Part shown: one piece after another, positions 1 to 4,978 of the stretch
Position numbering within the stretch: the first letter of the stretch is position 1
Layout: each line of letters opens with the position of its first letter
Assembly: GCA_002402085.1 (NCBI GenBank)
Contig: NVVB01000036.1
Coordinates: 4,751 to 10,183 of the forward strand
DNA from: Gammaproteobacteria bacterium
GTDB taxonomy: Bacteria; Pseudomonadota; Gammaproteobacteria; Pseudomonadales; UBA3067
DNA: 5,433 bases
Direction of reading: 5' to 3'
Position numbers and translations under genes: made by a program
Notes under the pieces: generated by a model
Database searches by the model: none
Seen by the model: only the letters and a program-made list of their open reading frames with translations
Told to the model about the DNA's origin: nothing

Positions 1-1613
1 TTGTTGCACTTAATAAAGATTTGCGCATCCAGGCCATTTTGAGCATGAATGATTTCCTGTTCAATCAAACCGGTAATTTTTGAACGCAAAGAATGAGGGG
101 CCACCCAAAGATGTTTGTATTCATAATGTCGATAGGTGTACTTAATAAAATCAAACACCTTCTCCAAGTCATCGCCGATCTCTTGATTCGCGGTCAACAA
201 GCCGAAATCAGAATACAACCTCGCAGTCTTCTCATTAAAATTCCCAGTGCCCACATAACTATAGGTCCGAGTGCTACCGCCTTCTTTACGCACCACGCGG
301 ATAATTTTATTGTGCACCTTTAATCCCGACACACCAAAAATCACATTCACGCCTTCATCCATAAGACGATTGGCCCAACGAATATTGGCCTGTTCGTCAA
401 AGCGCGCCTGCAGTTCCACCACCACAGTGACTTCTTTTTTATTTTTAACCGCATTGAGCAGAGCATGCACAATCAGTGAATGCTCTGCGACTCGATACAA
501 GCAAATATAAATAGACTTGACCGCCGGGTCCAAGGCCGAAACCTTAACAAACTGCGTGACATAATTAAACGAGTGATAGGGAAAGAAGAACAACAAATCC
601 TTTTCTTTCAAACATTCAAAAAGGTTTCTATTTTCTTCTAGCTCTGGCATTAAAACAGGGGGCTGGGCTTTGAACTCCAAGCTTTTGCCGCCCAAATTGG
701 GGAAGTCCATAAAATCTTTTGAGTTATGGTAACGCCCCCCTGGGATAAAGGAGTCATACTTACCAAAGCCAAGCTTCTTCGACAGCATATTGAGCATGTC
801 ATTTGGCATCGCTTCGTCATAAACAAATCGCACCAACGCAGCTTTGCGCCGCTTCTTCAAACTCTGAGACACTTTATCAACGAAACTCTGAGAAATACTT
901 GAGCTTAATTCCAGCTCAGCATCGCGGGTAAATTTAATCGTATAGGCTTCAGCGCTGTTGATTTGAAATACGCCTTTAAATATATCCACCAAGCAATAGC
1001 GGATTATATTATCGATTACAATAACGACTTTACGCCGTTTGCCGTCAGGCTGAGGAATCAATATAAACCGACCCAAACGCTGCGTTGGAATCTCTAACAA
1101 AACATATTTAAGACCTTTGGAGGTATCCAACTTGATAGCGAAATGAATTGAACCTTCGACCACAGGAGGGAAATCATTGCGCTCATCAAGTAATACAGGC
1201 GCCAGCTCCGACTCAACATGGGTGGTAAAATAATCGCGAACAAACGCCCCTTGAACCTGATCCAATTGCGTTTCATTGATGACATAAATATTATCGTCGC
1301 GCAGCCGGCACAACAAGTCATAATAGATCGCATCAAAGTTTGCCTGTAACGCCAGCACCTTACTTCTAATTTGATCCAACAACTCAATATAGGGGGCTCG
1401 CTGTGCAGGGCTGGAAAACAACGCTAAACGCCTCACGTCAGCGACTTGCACACGAAAATATTCATCCATATTATTGGAAAAAATACCTAAATAGCGCACC
1501 CTTTGAATCAGAGGAACACTTTCATCCGCAGCCTCTTGAAGCACACGCGCATTAAAGTCCAACCAACTTAATTCCTTGGGTATTATTGTTATTTGTTCGG
1601 CGCTAACAACCAT
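1..1613 (-). CDS. ppk1: Polyphosphate kinase 1, 3' end beyond the window
   Basis: PPK1 reversibly transfers the gamma-phosphate of ATP onto inorganic polyphosphate, usually at the inner membrane. Reading down from the ATG at 1613-1611, 537 codons are open to the window edge; the family is about 690 residues long. By comparison with the recalled E. coli protein, the N domain (about 1-106), H domain (about 107-321) and C1 domain (about 322-502) are complete and only the start of C2 is present. Visible motifs are KELSWLDFN (13-21), the ATP-contacting SNN (N48), metal-binding R374 (LYRVA) and R404 (LQARFDE), and the phospho-accepting H434 in GLKVHNK. The second histidine, 19 residues on in E. coli (H454), is a tyrosine here (Y453, YSYVGTGNFNEKTARLY). 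An AAAGGA ribosome binding site lies 9 bases before the ATG. The gene has its own promoter, and a terminator separates it from the EEP gene upstream. Family assignment is very secure; normal catalysis is less so because of Y453. Confidence 0.97.
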   Translation of the reverse strand, partial: MVVSAEQITIIPKELSWLDFNARVLQEAADESVPLIQRVRYLGIFSNNMDEYFRVQVADVRRLALFSSPAQRAPYIELLDQIRSKVLALQANFDAIYYDLLCRLRDDNIYVINETQLDQVQGAFVRDYFTTHVESELAPVLLDERNDFPPVVEGSIHFAIKLDTSKGLKYVLLEIPTQRLGRFILIPQPDGKRRKVVIVIDNIIRYCLVDIFKGVFQINSAEAYTIKFTRDAELELSSSISQSFVDKVSQSLKKRRKAALVRFVYDEAMPNDMLNMLSKKLGFGKYDSFIPGGRYHNSKDFMDFPNLGGKSLEFKAQPPVLMPELEENRNLFECLKEKDLLFFFPYHSFNYVTQFVKVSALDPAVKSIYICLYRVAEHSLIVHALLNAVKNKKEVTVVVELQARFDEQANIRWANRLMDEGVNVIFGVSGLKVHNKIIRVVRKEGGSTRTYSYVGTGNFNEKTARLYSDFGLLTANQEIGDDLEKVFDFIKYTYRHYEYKHLWVAPHSLRSKITGLIEQEIIHAQNGLDAQIFIKCN

Positions 1614-1645
1614 CTAAGAGAATCCTTTATCGAATGGATTGCAGC

Positions 1646-1675
1646 ATTATACGGGGTCCGGTCTCATACAAACAA
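1646..1675 (-). promoter_or_regulatory. Predicted sigma-70 promoter of ppk1
   Basis: On the minus strand a perfect -10 hexamer TATAAT (1651-1646) stands 18 bases after a TTGTTT -35 element (1675-1670). Transcription would start near 1639, giving a leader of about 26 bases that carries the AAAGGA ribosome binding site. The -10 is consensus; the -35 matches at only three or four positions, so an activator may assist. No convincing Pho box was seen. Confidence 0.65.
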
Positions 1676-1730
1676 GAAAGCCCCTTAAAGAACCCTGAAT
1701 AATAGAGACTTGCGTACGACTTAAAGCAGA

Positions 1731-1758
1731 TTCACTGCGCACAAACCGTCACAGTGAA
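1731..1758. repeat. Perfect 7-bp inverted repeat upstream of ppk1
   Basis: TTCACTG (1731-1737) and CAGTGAA (1752-1758) are exact reverse complements separated by 14 bases. The centre lies about 105 bases before the predicted ppk1 transcription start, and the right arm runs into the T-tract of the upstream terminator. It could be an operator for a dimeric regulator or chance. The half-sites do not match a regulator I can name. Confidence 0.35.
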
Positions 1759-1781
1759 AAATGGCCCTCAGATCGGGGCCA
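1757..1781 (-). terminator. Factor-independent terminator after the EEP lipoprotein gene
   Basis: Read on the minus strand, TGGCCC (1781-1776) and GGGCCA (1767-1762) form a perfect GC-rich 6-bp stem with an 8-base loop, followed at once by TTTTT (1761-1757). It lies 75 bases after the EEP stop codon and would separate that transcript from ppk1. The plus-strand reading has no T-tract, so it acts in one direction only. Confidence 0.75.
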
Positions 1782-1835
1782 CTACCACTTACCACCACAA
1801 CCACCACTACAGCTACCGCGCGCTATTGCGAATCA
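1782..1835. other. ACC-rich low-complexity stretch between EEP gene and ppk1
   Basis: The plus strand repeats ACC/CCA triplets (densest at 1785-1808), giving GGT-rich minus-strand sequence. Read on the minus strand in the same frame as the EEP gene, and after its TAA and a later TGA, it would spell a Cys/Gly-rich tail (SCSGGCGGKW) that stops at 1782, directly beside the terminator stem. There is no start codon or ribosome binding site, so I do not call a gene. It may be a degraded tail or a simple-sequence tract. Confidence 0.3.
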
Positions 1836-1853
1836 AAACCTGGCATTGCAGGT
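1835..1853 (-). terminator. Weak hairpin just after the EEP stop codon
   Basis: ACCTG (minus 1853-1849) pairs with CAGGT (1842-1838) around a 6-base loop and runs into TTTT (1838-1835). It begins 4 bases after the EEP stop. The 5-bp stem and short T-tract make it a poor terminator alone; it could stabilise the 3' end ahead of the stronger terminator at 1757-1781. Confidence 0.3.
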
Positions 1854-1856
1854 GAT

Positions 1857-2744
1857 TTATTCGCGGTACTCAAACACCGCATGAATTGGATTATGATCAG
1901 AGGAAGACACTTGAAATACACCGGCGCTATTACAAATCAGCCCTTTGTAAAAAATAAAGTCCAACGACTGCCCAAACGCCTGAGTGCGGTGATCCTCCTC
2001 GAGTAACACTTCACTCAATCCTAACTCATCGACTAGTTCAAATAGAATTTTCACGCGTTTATCGCGCCAAGTATTAAAATCCCCGGCTAAGATGATAGGT
2101 CCATCGTGCGCGGCCAACAGAGATAGTACGCCGACCAGCTGATTTCGAAACTCAGTCAATCCCCAGGTAAAATTAATCGCGTGAATATTACCCACCAGGA
2201 GGTTTTTTTCACGATCGAGCAACGGGTATTCCGTCACTAACGCAGTTTTAGGCGTGCGAATTAAAGGCTCCTTGTGTCGAAACCCGCAGCGTCGCACTGA
2301 CGCAACATTGGAGGCCGTTAAAACCCCCGTAATCACGCGATCGGTAGAGAAACCATGGGTCACATCCCAGGTCATGGACTGGTGGAAGCTATCAAATAAT
2401 TCGTCCGATATAACCGCTTCTTGTATCAATACAAAATCGGCTTCTTTAGAAAAATCGACTAAGTCCGCCTTCCAATCTGATCTCTTTCCCTTATAGAGAT
2501 TCCAATTCAAAATTTTAATTTCGTCGGCATCAACTGCCTGGGAACCACGTAACAAAGTTATTATCTCACTTTCTGGGAATTGGCCAAGCTCGCAATCTGC
2601 TGCAGGCATCGTTGGGTGACTTAATGAGGCAGAAGCCACAGTGGGGAAAGTACCGCCCCCCGTACAGGCTGACAACAACCACACAATACACACTACTATC
2701 GGCGCTCTGTTTAATTTCAGCGCTACACTACATCTTAAAAACAC
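1857..2744 (-). CDS. EEP-superfamily lipoprotein, predicted phosphodiesterase or nuclease
   Basis: This 295-residue protein has the DNase I-like fold of the endonuclease/exonuclease/phosphatase superfamily, whose members cut phosphodiester or phosphate-ester bonds using a divalent metal. Active-site motifs appear in order: NWN (N82), IQE (E109), GNIH (H188), GDFN (D222, N224), LDFIF (D262) and SSDHNP (D283, H284). All expected catalytic positions are present, so it should be active. Residues 1-27 form a lipoprotein signal: basic K10 and R13, a hydrophobic stretch 14-26, and lipobox LSAC with C27; residue +2 is Thr, which favours the outer membrane. A linker (28-73) precedes the domain. The start is GTG (2744); TAA closes the frame 18 bases upstream and no good Shine-Dalgarno is visible. 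An ATG at 2755-2753 is out of frame by one base. The domain resembles E. coli YafD-type proteins, but the substrate (nucleic acid, lipid head group or sugar phosphate) cannot be told. Confidence 0.88.
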   Translation of the reverse strand: MFLRCSVALKLNRAPIVVCIVWLLSACTGGGTFPTVASASLSHPTMPAADCELGQFPESEIITLLRGSQAVDADEIKILNWNLYKGKRSDWKADLVDFSKEADFVLIQEAVISDELFDSFHQSMTWDVTHGFSTDRVITGVLTASNVASVRRCGFRHKEPLIRTPKTALVTEYPLLDREKNLLVGNIHAINFTWGLTEFRNQLVGVLSLLAAHDGPIILAGDFNTWRDKRVKILFELVDELGLSEVLLEEDHRTQAFGQSLDFIFYKGLICNSAGVFQVSSSDHNPIHAVFEYRE

Positions 2745-2780
2745 GTTACAACCATCGCTTTAACTGCAGCGAACTTCAGA

Positions 2781-2796
2781 CGCTAGCACCCTAGCG
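2781..2796. repeat. Perfect palindromic hairpin upstream of the EEP gene
   Basis: CGCTAG (2781-2786) and CTAGCG (2791-2796) are exact complements around a 4-base loop. The element lies 37 bases before the GTG start, inside the predicted leader if the promoter at 2890-2917 is used. It has no T-tract on either strand. It may be an operator or a leader stem that affects translation. Confidence 0.4.
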
Positions 2797-2889
2797 ATTA
2801 ACCTAAGAATATAGACTGGAAGGTCATCAGTGGTGCAAGCCACGACCTGATTCAGCGTTAATTTCTAAGTTTAAAAGTCTACTACTAAA

Positions 2890-2917
2890 AATATAAGATC
2901 ACTGAGACAAACATCAA
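2890..2917 (-). promoter_or_regulatory. Candidate sigma-70 promoter for the EEP lipoprotein gene
   Basis: On the minus strand TTGATG (2917-2912) and TATATT (2895-2890) are separated by 16 bases. Transcription would begin near 2883, leaving a leader of about 139 bases that contains the 2781-2796 hairpin and an imperfect hairpin at 2821-2848. A second TATATT (2813-2808) with a TTGCAC at 19-base spacing is a weaker alternative closer to the gene. Confidence 0.4.
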
Positions 2918-3235
2918 CCCCATAGATCGGCCAAATGCACAGATTGGTAATATACTTTGAAATACCAAGGACTCGACGGCCAGCCTAATAATATACCGAA
3001 CCAAAACTGAACCCGGGCTAGCCATAGGATAGAGGCACTCATATCGCAACTGCGTTGCTCAAGTATAGCAGCCCAGGCCAAATCCATTCTTCCTGGGTCA
3101 CAGCAGCTCACCCCTCAACCACTATTAAGCTAACGTTTTCAATCGCCTGGGGTTAGTTTCAGCCCAGAACCCCAGCCATAACGACAACAATCGCGCCTAT
3201 TTCGCTCGCCACCTCGCTCCCTGCCGTATAAAAGC
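2918..3235. other. Intergenic region without a supported gene, rich in inverted repeats
   Basis: No reading frame here has a credible start, ribosome binding site and protein-like composition. The longest, on the minus strand at 2914-3111, begins at a GTG with purines directly abutting it and encodes a Trp/Cys-rich, unrecognisable sequence. The stretch does hold perfect inverted repeats: TTGGTA/TACCAA (2944-2949 and 2963-2968), GCAAC/GTTGC (3046-3050 and 3054-3058), CCCAGG/CCTGGG (3072-3077 and 3092-3097) and an 8-bp pair at 3147-3175. None is followed by a T-tract. It could encode an untranslated RNA or be a decayed gene; neither is shown. Confidence 0.5.
3147..3175. repeat. Perfect 8-bp inverted repeat with an alternative inner pairing
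   Basis: CTGGGGTT (3147-3154) is the exact reverse complement of AACCCCAG (3168-3175) across a 13-base loop. Inside the loop a second CCCAG (3163-3167) can pair with the same 5' CTGGG, so two mutually exclusive hairpins are possible. There is no T-run on either side, so it is not a standard terminator. It lies about 60 bases before the -35 of the cls-side promoter. Confidence 0.5.
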
Positions 3236-3263
3236 TTGTTATTTAAAGGCATGCTCTTATAGT
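3236..3263 (+). promoter_or_regulatory. Candidate sigma-70 promoter for the small ORF and cls
   Basis: TTGTTA (3236-3241) and TATAGT (3258-3263) are separated by 16 bases. Transcription would start near 3270, about 60 bases before the small ORF at 3331 and about 225 bases before cls. No terminator lies between the small ORF and cls, so one transcript could carry both. The hexamers are imperfect and the call is tentative. Confidence 0.4.
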
Positions 3264-3330
3264 TGTAGTGCTCTCATTTAGAATTAGTGCTATCGAACCA
3301 ATCACTTTAGTTAAACGAGCAGGTTAATCA

Positions 3331-3438
3331 ATGAAGACCACACGCAGGCTGTACGCCTCATCAGGAACGTTTCAACACACAGCCAAGCTCGGCCACCGCA
3401 ACTTCGGTTTCCTTCCCCGTATTAGAGCTAAAAACTAG
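3331..3438 (+). CDS. Candidate 35-residue basic small protein upstream of cls
   Basis: An ATG at 3331 opens 35 codons ending in TAG (3436-3438). An AGG (3321-3323) in the run GAGCAGG lies 7 bases before the ATG, better placed than the site in front of cls. The peptide starts MKTTRRLYASSG and ends FLPRIRAKN; it has eight Lys/Arg, two His and no acidic residue, so it is strongly basic, and it has no membrane segment or signal peptide. It lies 55 bases upstream of cls on the same strand, downstream of the candidate promoter at 3236-3263. It could be a real small protein, a leader peptide affecting cls expression, or a chance frame. I do not recognise the family. Confidence 0.35.
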   Translation: MKTTRRLYASSGTFQHTAKLGHRNFGFLPRIRAKN

Positions 3439-3493
3439 AACAACCCAGTGCATCCCTGCTTAAACCTCAGTTAAGGCCAGTCATACGGAAATT

Positions 3494-4978
3494 ATGGAAT
3501 TATTGCTAGATTTTATTATCGTCGCAGTTTATGTCCTAGCATCGATCGCGGCGGTTCACGCGGTCCTTCATACCCGAACGGCCCAAGGATCAATCGCCTG
3601 GCTAGTCTCCTTAGTGACGCTACCGTTCTTGAGCCTACCGCTCTATTTGATCTTTGGTCCGCGTAAAATCCAAGGCTATATCAAGGCGCGGCGGGCGGGA
3701 GACTTAGAGATCAATCATCTCGCCAGAATTCTTTTAGAACGTAGCAACGTTTTTAAAAGCAAACTGAAGATTCATCAAGAGAGTATCAAGGTCACCGAGG
3801 ATTTAGCCAAACTGCCCTTTACACAGCAAAATGAGGTCAACTTATTAATCGACGGCCAGCAGTCATTTCATCGTTTTTTTGAATCTATAAAAACCGCAGA
3901 GCACTACATATTGGTGCAATTCTACATTATACGAGACGACGAAACCGGCCAAAGATTTAAAGAGGCATTACTTGAGAAAGTAAGCCAAGGCGTCAAAGTC
4001 TACTTGCTGTACGACAGCATTGGCAGTTACGAATTATCCAGCGACTATATCCAATCATTAAAACAAGGCGGCGTTCAGGTTCATGGCTTCAACGACACAT
4101 CCCTACGTAACAACCGCTATCTAATCAACTTCAGAAACCATCGTAAAATTTTAGTGGTCGACGGCAAGACCGCGTTTGTAGGCGGACTCAACATTGGCAA
4201 CGAATACATGGGCCAGGACCCCAAATTTAGTGTCTGGAGAGACACCCACGCAGAATTTAGCGGGCCTTGCGTGCAGTCCGTGCAAATGGTCTTTATCGAA
4301 GACTGGTACTGGGTTACTCAAGATTTACCTCAGCTCAACTGGCACCCTGAAGCCACTAACAATATAAGCGAATCACTCGAAGCCGATGCGGCACTGGTTC
4401 CGAGCACAACGCGGCCCAAAGACATCGCCAACAAAGATGTTTTAGTATTGCCTACAGGACCCGCAGACACGCTTGAATCCGGCACGCTATTCTTTCTACA
4501 GCTGGTCAATAGTGCCAAGACCCGCTTATGGATCGCCACCCCTTACTTTGTCCCTGACATCCAGTTAATTAGTGCCCTGCAACTCGCCGCATTACGGGGC
4601 GTTGACGTGCGGATTTTACTCCCCAAAAAATCCGACAACCTACTCATGCACCTCACCAGCTTTGCGACCATGAATGAAACAGCCAAAGCCGGCATTAAGT
4701 TTTATCACTACCTTCCCGGATTTATGCACCAGAAGGTCATGCTCATAGACAAAGACATCACCGCCATTGGCACCGCCAACTTCGGAAACCGATCGTTTCG
4801 ACTTAACTTTGAATTGACCATGTTAATTGCAGGCAAGAGCATTGCCAAAGACGTAGAAACAATGCTGCGCAGCGATTTTGCACAATCAAAGCTCCTGGAC
4901 GCTTCCGACTACGAATTACTACCCTTCCTATCTAAATTACTCATTCAGTTGGCTAGACTTTCCTCTCCAGTGCAATAA
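3494..4978 (+). CDS. cls: Cardiolipin synthase, phospholipase D superfamily
   Basis: Cls joins two phosphatidylglycerol molecules into cardiolipin and glycerol at the inner membrane. The 494-residue length fits the bacterial ClsA type (E. coli ClsA is 486). Two N-terminal hydrophobic segments (about 4-24 and 33-54) form the membrane anchor, followed by two phospholipase D domains. The first HKD motif is complete: H216, K218, D223 in HRKILVVD, followed by GGLNIGNEY. The second is also complete: H412, K414, D419 in HQKVMLID, followed by GTANFGNRSFRLNFE. The conserved ATPYFVP lies at 348-354. The ATG at 3494 has only a weak GGA 4 bases upstream but places the membrane anchor exactly as in the family. 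The gene may be co-transcribed with the small ORF at 3331. Its last 34 bases overlap the PilZ-like gene on the other strand. All catalytic residues are intact. Which Cls paralogue this is cannot be settled from one window. Confidence 0.95.
   Translation: MELLLDFIIVAVYVLASIAAVHAVLHTRTAQGSIAWLVSLVTLPFLSLPLYLIFGPRKIQGYIKARRAGDLEINHLARILLERSNVFKSKLKIHQESIKVTEDLAKLPFTQQNEVNLLIDGQQSFHRFFESIKTAEHYILVQFYIIRDDETGQRFKEALLEKVSQGVKVYLLYDSIGSYELSSDYIQSLKQGGVQVHGFNDTSLRNNRYLINFRNHRKILVVDGKTAFVGGLNIGNEYMGQDPKFSVWRDTHAEFSGPCVQSVQMVFIEDWYWVTQDLPQLNWHPEATNNISESLEADAALVPSTTRPKDIANKDVLVLPTGPADTLESGTLFFLQLVNSAKTRLWIATPYFVPDIQLISALQLAALRGVDVRILLPKKSDNLLMHLTSFATMNETAKAGIKFYHYLPGFMHQKVMLIDKDITAIGTANFGNRSFRLNFELTMLIAGKSIAKDVETMLRSDFAQSKLLDASDYELLPFLSKLLIQLARLSSPVQ

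Noticed and set aside
93..510. Two overlapping plus-strand open frames
   Set aside because: They lie antisense to the strongly conserved ppk1 frame and encode nothing recognisable.
1094..1387. Minus-strand 97-codon frame
   Set aside because: It is an out-of-phase shadow of ppk1 on the same strand.
1680..1760. Possible Pho box upstream of ppk1
   Set aside because: CTGTGAC followed by TGTGCGC does not match the CTGTCAT direct repeats well enough.
1761..2006. Plus-strand frame with a Thr-rich start
   Set aside because: Its ATG lies inside the terminator stem, it runs antisense into the EEP gene, and the Thr run is only the ACC low-complexity tract.
2254..2794. Two plus-strand frames opposite the EEP gene
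   Set aside because: Antisense shadows of a gene with a complete set of active-site motifs; no ribosome binding sites of note.
2914..3111. Minus-strand 65-codon frame in the intergenic region
   Set aside because: GTG start with purines directly abutting it, Trp/Cys-rich composition and no recognisable motif; treated as non-coding.
3125..3180. Possible integron attC site (GTTA and TAAC near inverted repeats)
   Set aside because: The outer core-site consensus pair RYYYAAC and GTTRRRY is not present in the correct arrangement, and there is no cassette-like gene or integrase.
4330..4539. Minus-strand 69-codon frame inside cls
   Set aside because: Antisense shadow of the conserved cls coding sequence.
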